Part shown: positions 7,547 to 15,557 of the stretch, piece by piece
Numbering within the stretch: the first letter of the stretch is position 1
Layout of the letters: every line of letters begins with the position of its first letter
NCBI GenBank assembly: GCA_030428205.1
Contig: JAUIBK010000002.1
Coordinates: 1 to 64,000 of the forward strand
Length of the DNA stretch: 64,000 nucleotides
Source of the DNA: a bacterium
GTDB lineage: Bacteria > Bdellovibrionota_C > UBA2361 > RFPC01
Direction of reading: 5' to 3'
Program-made: the position numbers and the translations under genes
Notes under the pieces: model-generated
Seen by the model: the letters and a program-made list of their open reading frames with translations, nothing else
What the model was told of the DNA's origin: nothing
Databases searched by the model: none

Positions 7547-9103
7547 ATGCTTCCTATTTCAAGAACCTCGGCACCGCAACACTCCACACCTGCTTTGCGG
7601 TACATTTCACGGGACGAGATGAACTTGGCGGAGTTCCCCCTTACGGTACTCTCCACTCGCGTCAATTCAAAACTTAAAACCTTAGAGTTTAGTGATACTA
7701 TCCGGGACAAGAATGGAAAACCCATTCAACGAAAGTGGATCATTACAGCAGCAGATAAATTTGGACTCCCTACTTCTTCTGATGATGAGGTTCTACTTGG
7801 GCTCTTAAAACTGACCGTTGATAATGGGCTCGAAGACCGCAAGGTTTACTTTACCCGCTACGAGCTTCTCAAAGCACTACGTTGGTCAACAGAAGGAAGA
7901 AGCTACAGCCGACTCTCAAATGCACTTGATCGTCTTAGCGGTGTTCGTATTAAAGCAACCAATGCTTTTTATGATAATGAGGCTAAAGCTCACAGTACTC
8001 GCAACTTCGGTATCATTGATGCGTATGAAATTAACAATGGCCGAGATGCCAATGTTAAACCGAGCTTTTTTATTTGGAGTGAAGTTCTCTTTAAGTCTTT
8101 TCAAGCTGGATTTATTAAGAAGCTCGATCTTGACTTCTTTCTGACTCTCCAAAGTGCGGTGTCAAAACGACTCTACCGTTATCTCGATAAACACTTCTGG
8201 TATAAATCTCGGGTAAAGATCAATCTTTTTACTCTCGCACATGAAAAGATTGGCGTATCGAGAAACTACCGCTATCCAAGCTCGCTTAAACAGCAGCTCG
8301 ATCCTGCCATTGATGAGCTCCAAGAGAGTGGTTTCCTGTCCCACTGTGAGTACATTGGAAAAGGAAAAGATACAGAGATCATTTTCTACGCTGCACGTGG
8401 AAAGCCGCGTGTTGTTGATGGCTCAGATATGCCTTCGCCCCGAGAGAACCATGAACGGAAAGTTCAACAGAGCGAGGGCAGGGGACTTGCTGGTGCGCTC
8501 TACTCCCTCTTACTTGATCGTCGTATTGCTGACCCTCAAGCGAAACGTCTTGTATCAGGGCGTACCAAGGAGGAGCTCACGCGAATGCAAGCTATCATTG
8601 AACACTACGATGAGCTTGTCTCGGCACAAAGCCACCTTATCAACCGAAATCCAGTAGGTTTTCTCTACCGTGCTGTGCAGCACCCAGAACGCTATGTCTT
8701 GCCTGGAGAGTCTCGCCAGACATCAATGTTCTCCTCTGGAGTTGAGCCAACACATAACGACGCTTTTGAAGCACGCCGTGCTAAACGCGCTTTGCAAAAA
8801 CTACAAGCCGAGCAAGAGGAAGAAGACTTAGAGTCGCACTACCTGACTGAGCGAAAAAGAATGCTCCAGCAACTTCGTCGTGACGCTGAGCCTGAGGTCA
8901 TTCAAGGTATCGAGCAAGATGTTGAACTTGCTCTTGCCAAACTAAAGACTCTTATATCACCTGATAACTTTGCTAAGGCTGTGACCCACGGTGTTGATGA
9001 AAAACTTGCGAAGCTTTTTGCTGTTCCTGATTTTGATGAGTGGATGGCACAGCGGTCGACTTCTCGTAAGGGGAAGAGAGAGGTAACTCCTTTTTCCCGA
9101 TAG
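7547..9103 (+). CDS. repA: Plasmid-type replication initiator protein A
   Basis: A 518-residue protein. Its first part matches the replication initiator protein A (RPA) family: RDEMNLAEFPL near residues 22-32, then RKWIITAADKFGLPTSSDDEV, YFTRYELLKALRW, YSRLSNALDRLSGV and LYRYLDKHFW (winged-helix-like region to about residue 270). The rest is charged, helical and possibly coiled-coil, with a late Leu/Glu/Arg-rich segment. The ATG at 7547 is preferred because the longer frame from the GTG at 7463 adds an unlikely Phe/Cys-rich stretch; ribosome sites are weak for both. It would open and load helicase at an iteron origin. The parAB pair is divergent upstream. Finding it beside core genes suggests a chromid, an integrated plasmid, or a chromosome using such an origin. 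Confidence 0.8.
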   Translation: MLPISRTSAPQHSTPALRYISRDEMNLAEFPLTVLSTRVNSKLKTLEFSDTIRDKNGKPIQRKWIITAADKFGLPTSSDDEVLLGLLKLTVDNGLEDRKVYFTRYELLKALRWSTEGRSYSRLSNALDRLSGVRIKATNAFYDNEAKAHSTRNFGIIDAYEINNGRDANVKPSFFIWSEVLFKSFQAGFIKKLDLDFFLTLQSAVSKRLYRYLDKHFWYKSRVKINLFTLAHEKIGVSRNYRYPSSLKQQLDPAIDELQESGFLSHCEYIGKGKDTEIIFYAARGKPRVVDGSDMPSPRENHERKVQQSEGRGLAGALYSLLLDRRIADPQAKRLVSGRTKEELTRMQAIIEHYDELVSAQSHLINRNPVGFLYRAVQHPERYVLPGESRQTSMFSSGVEPTHNDAFEARRAKRALQKLQAEQEEEDLESHYLTERKRMLQQLRRDAEPEVIQGIEQDVELALAKLKTLISPDNFAKAVTHGVDEKLAKLFAVPDFDEWMAQRSTSRKGKREVTPFSR

Positions 9104-9142
9104 AACCGCTTTCTTAGCTTCTGTCTCATTTTGACTTCTTTT

Positions 9143-9208
9143 AAACCACCGAGCACGTCGAGAAAGTCGCTCCTAGATTCTTGGTGCTCTCGGTGTGCGC
9201 GGTGGTGT
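9143..9208. repeat. Palindromic repeat, family C
   Basis: ACCACCGAGCAC...CGAGA on the left pairs with TCTCGGTGTGCGCGGTGGT on the right (15 of 19 positions pair) around a loop of about 28 nt. It follows repA and may act as its terminator. The modular ACCACCG/CACCGAG units resemble the other 9-bp-unit palindromes of this window in style but not sequence. Confidence 0.6.
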
Positions 9209-9378
9209 AATGAACTTCACACTAGGTGGAGCCAGCAGAAGAATAAGACCAAAGCCAAGATATAGACCAATACGGAGACAAAGATAAAAATGAATGAAGG
9301 AGGGCAAGGGACTTTGTATCAGGTGTCGGTCTCTCGACGCCTGAGAAATTCAAACCTCCTATTTTCAGCTAGTTAGCC

Positions 9379-9395
9379 TGGCACACTCCCTGCAA
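9379..9395 (+). promoter_or_regulatory. Sigma-54 promoter before the lytic transglycosylase
   Basis: TGGCACACTCCCTGCAA has the -24 GG and -12 GC separated by exactly 10 nt, as required for RpoN promoters. It lies 37 nt before the ATG at 9432. Sigma-54 control is common for flagellar genes in Gram-negative bacteria. Confidence 0.65.
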
Positions 9396-9431
9396 CTTCT
9401 GTGGTGAAACTACAACACCACGGAAGGCGTC

Positions 9432-10382
9432 ATGAAAATCGATTTTGATGGAAGCTTTAAAGAGTTAAGTAAGTTGCTGCGCGCGTCAGCTGAGCCTGTT
9501 GCTGCTCAGCAGCAAGGTGAGACATTCACAAAACTTCTCTCTGACATCTCTCCTGAAGGCTCCCAAGGCCTTAAAAATACTCAAGAAATGGCCGCTCGAA
9601 GCCAACTTGCACCTACTGCTCATACGTTTGAAAGCGGTGGTCTTGAGCACGCTATGGCTAGTCTTAAGCTGCGCATGCCTGACATGCAGCTACCTCAAAA
9701 CATCCGTCAAACTCCAGCAGAGCAGATTGAAACTCCCGCCCTTGAACCAGAAGAGAGCGTCAAAACACCGACACTCCTTTCAGCCACTCGCATAGCGAAT
9801 GAAGTATCGCTCACACAGATGCCACGAGACGAGAGAGCCGAAGTGGTCAAAGATATGTTGGGAGATATCGGTGAGCACCACGGTATTGATCCTCTCTTAG
9901 GTATGGCAGTGGTTCATGCAGAATCATCATTTAATCCAAACGCCGTTAGTAGTGATGGACATTTCAGCAAGGGCCTCTTTCAACTTCTCGACACCACAGC
10001 CAAGAACATTATGGAGCGCGAAGGAGTAGAAGGAGAATACACTCCATTTGATCCAGAACAGAATGCAGACTTAGGAGTTCGCTATCTGCGTTACCTCCAT
10101 GATCTCTTTAATCAAGAGACGGAACTTCCTAACAACATGACTACCTACGCGGCGGCAAATTCCTCCTCTTTGGAAAAACTTGCCGTGGCAGCGTTCAACG
10201 CTGGAGAGGGTCGCGTAGCTTCGGCACAAGACCGTGCAGCAAGGGCCGGATTGGACCCGAGAGAGTTTGAAAACATTGAGGGCTATCTTCCTAAAACAAC
10301 ACAAGAATATGTGCAACGCGTTATGGCGTATAAGCTCGATGAAGAGGGGGCCGCTATCGGCCAATTTGGCAACGAACTTTAG
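9432..10382 (+). CDS. Lytic transglycosylase (SLT fold), flagellar type
   Basis: A 316-residue protein with a disordered N-terminal half (about residues 1-130, Pro/Gln/Glu-rich) and a C-terminal SLT transglycosylase domain. The catalytic glutamate lies in AVVHAESSFNPNAVS, followed by KGLFQLLDTTA, NADLGVRYLRYL, VAAFNAGEGRV and TTQEYVQRVMAYK. It would cleave murein with 1,6-anhydro formation. No classical signal peptide is seen, as for FlgJ-like or rod-associated enzymes exported by the flagellar apparatus. ATG with GGAAGG upstream. Sigma-54 promoter upstream and flagellin gene downstream suggest a role in passing the rod through the wall. Confidence 0.85.
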   Translation: MKIDFDGSFKELSKLLRASAEPVAAQQQGETFTKLLSDISPEGSQGLKNTQEMAARSQLAPTAHTFESGGLEHAMASLKLRMPDMQLPQNIRQTPAEQIETPALEPEESVKTPTLLSATRIANEVSLTQMPRDERAEVVKDMLGDIGEHHGIDPLLGMAVVHAESSFNPNAVSSDGHFSKGLFQLLDTTAKNIMEREGVEGEYTPFDPEQNADLGVRYLRYLHDLFNQETELPNNMTTYAAANSSSLEKLAVAAFNAGEGRVASAQDRAARAGLDPREFENIEGYLPKTTQEYVQRVMAYKLDEEGAAIGQFGNEL

Positions 10383-10395
10383 CACTTTTTCACAG

Positions 10396-10412
10396 TTGGC
10401 AAGGTGCTTGCA
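10396..10412 (+). promoter_or_regulatory. Sigma-54 promoter before flagellin 1
   Basis: TTGGCAAGGTGCTTGCA carries GG and GC separated by exactly 10 nt and a strong TTGCA -12 element. It begins 14 bp after the transglycosylase stop and about 95 nt upstream of the flagellin start, leaving a long leader. Confidence 0.75.
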
Positions 10413-10507
10413 CTGCAAGCGTTTGTGACCACGCGGGTAGGCTGCGTTACACCAGGTAGTACCACATAGGATGAATGTATTTTGACGTTTGCCATGGAGA
10501 ATAGGCA

Positions 10508-11368
10508 ATGACTATTAACATTAGAACAAATATCCCCTCCCTTATTGCGCAGAGGAATCTTCAACTCTCTTCTGGTAGATTGCAGACTGCTTTCGAGCGG
10601 TTGTCTTCTGGTTTGAGGATTAACAGAGCGCGTGATGATGCTGCTGGTCTCGCTATTGCTGAGAGCTTAAAAGCTGATGCGAAAGTTGCCTCCGTTGGTA
10701 TACGAAACGCGAGTGATGGTATCTCTATTATCTCTATTGCTGACCAAGCAATTGGACAAATTTCAAACGTACTTAGCCGTCTTGCAGAGCTAGCTGAGCA
10801 ATCTGCCAACGGTGTTTATGCCAATACGCAACGTTCCGCACTCCAAAACGAATTTACAGCTCTGACAACTGAGATGGAGCGTATTGCTCTTACGACACAG
10901 TTTAACGGGTTAAACCTCCTGAGTAGTTCTGATCAGGTAGTGTTTCAGGTGGGTTTTGATGGAACCTCTCTCTCTCAGGTAACGTATTCAGGTGTACAAG
11001 CAACGCTTCAAGCGCTTGGTCTTGCACAAGCTGGAACGTCAACACCTATTTACTCGATTACCGGTGCAACTTCACTCGAGTCTCAGTCAGCCGCTCGACT
11101 CGCCCTTGATGCGATTACGGCGGCGATTGGATCGCTTACGCGAAACAGAGGAACATTAGGTGCTGCTGAAAGTCGTCTTGAGGTAACAATTGGGAACCTC
11201 CAAGTAGCACGTGAAAACTTTAAAGCCGCAGAGAGCCGTATCCGTGACGTTGATGTAGCCGCGGAATCTGCAGAACTTACACGACTCAACATTCTTCAGC
11301 AGGCAGGGGCGGCGATTCTCGCGCAAGCGAACTCACAGCCACAGCTCGCACTACAGTTGATTCAGTAA
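10508..11368 (+). CDS. fliC: Flagellin 1 (short form)
   Basis: A 286-residue flagellin consisting only of the conserved D0/D1 regions, without the variable D2/D3 insert. The N-terminal part has INIRTNIPSLIAQRNL, FERLSSGLRINRARDDAAGLAI and TTQFNGLNLL. The C-terminal part has NRGTLGAAESRLE, ENFKAAESRIRDVDVAAE and ILAQANSQPQLALQLIQ. It polymerises into the filament after export by the flagellar type III system. ATG with GGAGA 7 nt upstream. It is a close paralogue of the next gene. The Ser/Thr-rich central part could be glycosylated by the enzyme encoded downstream, which is inference. Confidence 0.95.
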   Translation: MTINIRTNIPSLIAQRNLQLSSGRLQTAFERLSSGLRINRARDDAAGLAIAESLKADAKVASVGIRNASDGISIISIADQAIGQISNVLSRLAELAEQSANGVYANTQRSALQNEFTALTTEMERIALTTQFNGLNLLSSSDQVVFQVGFDGTSLSQVTYSGVQATLQALGLAQAGTSTPIYSITGATSLESQSAARLALDAITAAIGSLTRNRGTLGAAESRLEVTIGNLQVARENFKAAESRIRDVDVAAESAELTRLNILQQAGAAILAQANSQPQLALQLIQ

Positions 11369-11460
11369 TAAGGAGTAATACCCAAAGCAACCTGAGGGGG
11401 TAGGGAAGCTCACTCAAGTTCGTAACTTAACAGGGTTGAAGTAGACAAAGGATTGATAGG

Positions 11461-12324
11461 ATGGCGCTTAATATTAGAACAAATGTCGCATCGCTTAATG
11501 CTCAAAGGGCATTGAGCCAGTCAAGCAAAGGCTTGGCGACGGCATTCGAGAGGTTAGCCTCCGGAATGCGCATTAACCGGGCAATGGATGACGCTGCGGG
11601 CCTTGCTATTGCAGAGAGTCTGAAAGCAGATGCTCGTATTGCCTCTGTAGCGATGAGAAACGCAAGTGATGGTATCTCGATTATCGCGATTACTGATGGT
11701 GCTATCTCGTCGATCACCAACGTACTGAGTCGACTCGCCGAACTCGCCGAACAATCTGCCAACGGTGTATTCTCAAACGGTCAACGTTCAGCTCTCCAAC
11801 TTGAGTTCACTGCTCTTATGAGTGAGGTAGAGCGTATTGCGCATACTACGGAATTTAACGGACTACCTCTCTTGAGTGGTGGGAGCCAAGTTACCTTCCA
11901 GGTTGGATTTGATGGAACATCTGCTTCGCAAGTAACGTTCTCGGGTGTACAAGCAACGCTTGCTGCCCTTGGTCTAGCCCAAGCAAACACTTCTACACAC
12001 CTCTACTCAATTTCAGGTGCGACAACACTTGCTTCTCAGTCTGCTGCTCGACTCGCTCTAGACGCTATTTCTTCAGCGATTGTCTCGGTCACTAGAAATC
12101 GGGGTACGCTCGGAGCGGCTGAGAGTCGACTTGATCTCACGATTCGAAACCTTCAAGTTGCTCGAGAGAACTTTATGTCAGCCGAAAGCCGAATCCGGGA
12201 TGCTGACGTTGCTGCCGAAGCGGCGGAACTCACCCGTCTGACGATTCTCCAGCAGGCAGGAACTGCGATTCTTGCTCAGGCGAACCAGCAACCACAGCTC
12301 GCTCTCCAGTTAATTGGGGGATAA
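11461..12324 (+). CDS. fliC: Flagellin 2 (short form)
   Basis: A 287-residue flagellin closely matching flagellin 1 along its length (LNIRTNVASLNAQRAL, FERLASGMRINRAMDDAAGLAI, TTEFNGLPLL, NRGTLGAAESRLD, ILAQANQQPQLALQLI). It too lacks D2/D3. ATG with AAGGA 8 nt upstream. The 92-bp gap after flagellin 1 shows no GG-N10-GC site, so it is probably read from the flagellin 1 promoter. The tandem pair looks like a recent duplication that allows a two-subunit filament. Confidence 0.95.
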   Translation: MALNIRTNVASLNAQRALSQSSKGLATAFERLASGMRINRAMDDAAGLAIAESLKADARIASVAMRNASDGISIIAITDGAISSITNVLSRLAELAEQSANGVFSNGQRSALQLEFTALMSEVERIAHTTEFNGLPLLSGGSQVTFQVGFDGTSASQVTFSGVQATLAALGLAQANTSTHLYSISGATTLASQSAARLALDAISSAIVSVTRNRGTLGAAESRLDLTIRNLQVARENFMSAESRIRDADVAAEAAELTRLTILQQAGTAILAQANQQPQLALQLIGG

Positions 12325-12444
12325 GGGAGGCTCAGGTTTGAATTGATGCTGTGATTTTAGGCGGTTAGAGCTATCATAACTCCTCATATTTTTTAGCTAA
12401 GCTACCGATTTTCTTATTAGAGTTTGAAAAACTCTAAGGAATCT

Positions 12445-15225
12445 ATGGAAGCTCAGTTATTAACGAATAATCCATCAAGGCGGTTTCGCATTCGGTATGT
12501 CACCGCACTTGTGACAGCGGCTGTCGTATCTTTGGGTGCCTCGCTCTATGTTGCTTGGCTAGTGAGTAATCAACGAGCAGACGCTCACTTTATAAATCTC
12601 GCTGGAAGACAGCGGGCGCTTTCTCAGCAGATTGCTCATCATGCTACTCTTGCTGTTTATAGTGAGAGCCTTAGTCAATCTTCCAGGGACCAAGTAGAAA
12701 AGCTCTTGAGTGAATTTACGAGAGTGCATTCTGCGCTTCTTGAGGGCAATAGCGAGATTGGCCTCCCCCAAAACCATTTTCCAGAGACTCTTGAACTCTA
12801 TAAGGAGGTAGATAAACACTTTGTGGCGTTTACCAGAGGAATCCGTCAACTCCTCTCTGTCCAAGATAAAGCTCAGCATGAGCACATGCTTCAGGGAGTT
12901 CTTGATCTTTCACCTCTTTTCCTTTCGAGGATGAATAGTCTGGTTTATGCCTATTCCGAAGCGTCTTCGAAGTATTCGCAAAAACTTTTTATACTGCTTC
13001 TGGGAATGAGTATTATCGCCGTGCTTGGGTTTCTCTATATTGGGTATGGAATTTTTGAGCCGATGGCAAAAGAGCTATCGAGCTATATTGTATCGTGGAA
13101 GACCTCAAATGACGCTCTCCAAGAAAAAAATAGTCAGCTAACAAATCAATCAGTACAACTCATAGATTCTCTTGAATCACAATTTTCACTCAAAAAATTG
13201 CTGGAACTCGGCCTTGAAGACTATCCTCTACAGGACAAACTTCAGCGAGCACTTGAAATTCTTTTTGAGCTCTCATGGCTCTCTATTAAGCCGATGGGTG
13301 CTATTTTTCTTGTGCGAGAGGATGATCCTAACGCAATTCATCTTTCAGCCCATAAAGACTTAGCAAAGCCTCTTCATGTGTTATGTAATCGAGTTCCCTT
13401 TGGACATTGCCTGTGTGGGCGTGCTGCTGAAACGAAAGAAATTCAATTTGCTGATTGTGTAGATTGTCGACATGATACAAAGTTTGAAGAGATGCCCCCC
13501 CACGGCCACTACAATGTGCCAATTTTGTCTGGCGAAAAACTCCTGGGGGTGTACGTGGTATACCTCGAAGAGGGGCATACGTTTGCACAATGGGAGGTCG
13601 ACTTTCTCAGTTCTTTTGCTCAGGTCCTAGCCTCCGTTATTGAAAGAGCGCAGTTAGAAGAAACCCTTTCGAAAGAAAAAGGCAAGTTACGCTTTCTCTT
13701 TGAAGAATCCCCTGTTGGCTTTGCGTTGTGTGATATGGAAGGTGTTCTCGTTGAGGTGAATCAATCATTCCTTGATATCGTGAACTATACGGAAGAAGAA
13801 GCAAAGAAGCTTACCTACTGGGAGCTTACTCCTGAAGAATATGCTCCCCAGGAAGAAGAGCAGCTGAAGAATCTAAGAGAAACAGGCTCGTACGGACCGT
13901 ATGAAAAAGAATATATCTCCAAAGATGGCGCTCGAGTTTCTGTATTGTTGAGCGGAATACTTCTGAGTGAAGGTGATGGAAAAGACTATATTTGGTCGGT
14001 TGTTGAAGATATCACGAAACGAAAAGAACACGAAGAGACGATGCGCCGAGCCCGTAATGAAGCGCTTGCAGCAAGTCGAGCAAAAGGGGACTTTCTTGCT
14101 AATATGAGCCATGAGATTCGTACCCCAATGAACGGCGTATTGGGCATGACAGACCTCTTACTTGAAACGAAACTATCCGAAGAACAGCGTGACTTAGCTC
14201 ATACAGTGCACCAGTCAGCAGAATCTCTTCTGACCATTATTAACGATATTCTTGATTTCTCAAAAATTGAAGCCGGAAAAATAGAACTCAGCCCTATAGA
14301 TTTTTCTCTTCCACAATATTTCCATGAGATTGAAAAACTTCATCAAATCCGTATGGAAAACAAGCAACTTTCCTTTCTGGTGGAAGCTGACAGTGATGTT
14401 CCAAAGAACCTTATCGGCGATACCGGGAGGTTGCAGCAAATTCTCGTCAACCTCATTGGGAACGCTATGAAGTTTACACCAGCAGGTGGTGAGGTCGTAT
14501 TACGGGCGCAAGTAGAAAAACAAGAGGCAGATCGCGTGCAGCTCCTCTTTCATGTTTCAGACACCGGCCTTGGCATACCGTATGAAAAACAAGCAAAGAT
14601 TTTTGAAGCATTTTCTCAGGCTGATTCAAGTGTTACGAGAGAATATGGTGGAACAGGCTTAGGACTCTCTATCTCTTCTCAACTCGTACATCTTATGGGT
14701 GGTGATATTGGTCTGCAAAGTGAACCGGGAAAAGGCTCAACGTTTTATTTTACGGCTTGGTTTGGATTGTCAAAACAACTTAAAGAGCAAGAGCCCAAGG
14801 GAGAGGCTCAATCTCAGGATGTCGTAGTACATGAACACGAGAATATACATGTCCTCGTTGCTGAAGATAACGCCGTCAACCAAAAGTTAGTGAAGCGAAT
14901 CTTAGAAAAAGTCGGCTATGAAGTAACACTTGCAGAAAATGGAAAAGAGGCAGTTGATATCTTTTCGAAAAACTCTTTTGATATCATTTTGATGGATATG
15001 CAAATGCCTCTTATGAGTGGAGAGGAAGCTACTCAGTGTATCCGAGAAATGGAGAATGGAGATAAGGTTCCTATTGTTGCCCTCACCGCACACGCTATGA
15101 GTGGTGACAGAGAGAAATACCTAGCAGCAGGCTTGGATGGATATGTTTCAAAGCCCATTAACAAGAAGGAGCTCTTCTCTCTCATTTCCTCTCTAGTGCG
15201 GCGACAAAAAAGTTTTGTCACCTAA
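12445..15225 (+). CDS. Hybrid sensor histidine kinase (PilJ-GAF-PAS-HK-REC)
   Basis: A 926-residue inner-membrane kinase. TM1 is about residues 18-40. A periplasmic type-IV-pilus/nitrate-sensor-like four-helix domain carries the signature [15 protein letters not shown] (about 50-65). TM2 is about 181-205. Next come a GAF domain with several cysteines (about 265-405), a PAS domain (about 422-538), HisKA with phospho-accepting His556 in NMSHEIRTP, an HATPase with DTGLGIP, and a receiver with Asp851 in LMDMQMP. No HPt domain, so an external phosphotransfer partner is needed. The ATG at 12445 is chosen because AAGGA lies 5 nt upstream; a TTG seven codons earlier is the alternative. It directly follows the flagellins. 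Its last codons come from a dispersed repeat (15193-15418). Confidence 0.9.
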   Translation: MEAQLLTNNPSRRFRIRYVTALVTAAVVSLGASLYVAWLVSNQRADAHFINLAGRQRALSQQIAHHATLAVYSESLSQSSRDQVEKLLSEFTRVHSALLEGNSEIGLPQNHFPETLELYKEVDKHFVAFTRGIRQLLSVQDKAQHEHMLQGVLDLSPLFLSRMNSLVYAYSEASSKYSQKLFILLLGMSIIAVLGFLYIGYGIFEPMAKELSSYIVSWKTSNDALQEKNSQLTNQSVQLIDSLESQFSLKKLLELGLEDYPLQDKLQRALEILFELSWLSIKPMGAIFLVREDDPNAIHLSAHKDLAKPLHVLCNRVPFGHCLCGRAAETKEIQFADCVDCRHDTKFEEMPPHGHYNVPILSGEKLLGVYVVYLEEGHTFAQWEVDFLSSFAQVLASVIERAQLEETLSKEKGKLRFLFEESPVGFALCDMEGVLVEVNQSFLDIVNYTEEEAKKLTYWELTPEEYAPQEEEQLKNLRETGSYGPYEKEYISKDGARVSVLLSGILLSEGDGKDYIWSVVEDITKRKEHEETMRRARNEALAASRAKGDFLANMSHEIRTPMNGVLGMTDLLLETKLSEEQRDLAHTVHQSAESLLTIINDILDFSKIEAGKIELSPIDFSLPQYFHEIEKLHQIRMENKQLSFLVEADSDVPKNLIGDTGRLQQILVNLIGNAMKFTPAGGEVVLRAQVEKQEADRVQLLFHVSDTGLGIPYEKQAKIFEAFSQADSSVTREYGGTGLGLSISSQLVHLMGGDIGLQSEPGKGSTFYFTAWFGLSKQLKEQEPKGEAQSQDVVVHEHENIHVLVAEDNAVNQKLVKRILEKVGYEVTLAENGKEAVDIFSKNSFDIILMDMQMPLMSGEEATQCIREMENGDKVPIVALTAHAMSGDREKYLAAGLDGYVSKPINKKELFSLISSLVRRQKSFVT

Positions 15226-15418
15226 AACGGGAGCCGCACTTTTTCGCCGAAGGGCGAAAACCCCCGCCCGTCTTCGCTAAAGCTACGACGTGGTCCTACG
15301 AGTTCAGGTCACGACGAAGCTCGAAGAGCGTAGTCGGAGAGGGGCAATACGGCAGGGCTAGTGCCATGGAGAAAAAGAGCTGACACGAAGTGACAGAACT
15401 TTTTTGAAATGACACTAG
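15193..15418. repeat. CTAG-bounded palindromic element, copy 1 (226 bp)
   Basis: Begins CTAGTGCGGCGACAAAAAAG, contains the shared core TTTTTCGCCGAAGGGCGAAAACCC and GCAATACGGC, and ends GACACTAG. Compared with the copies at 19260 and 59735 it carries an extra inner segment of about 75 bp (about 15271-15345), itself partly palindromic. The left 33 bp encode the last ten residues and the TAA of the upstream histidine kinase. Confidence 0.8.
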
Positions 15419-15557
15419 TATGCCAGAGCGGAAAGTAGAGGCTCTTATCCTGTTGATATTACTATTTTTATTCATAAGATCTTCCTCGAATCCTCTTGCG
15501 CCCCTAGTTCTATCTAAATAACAACAACTCTTCTTTCTATTGGTAAGGACTCTCGCG

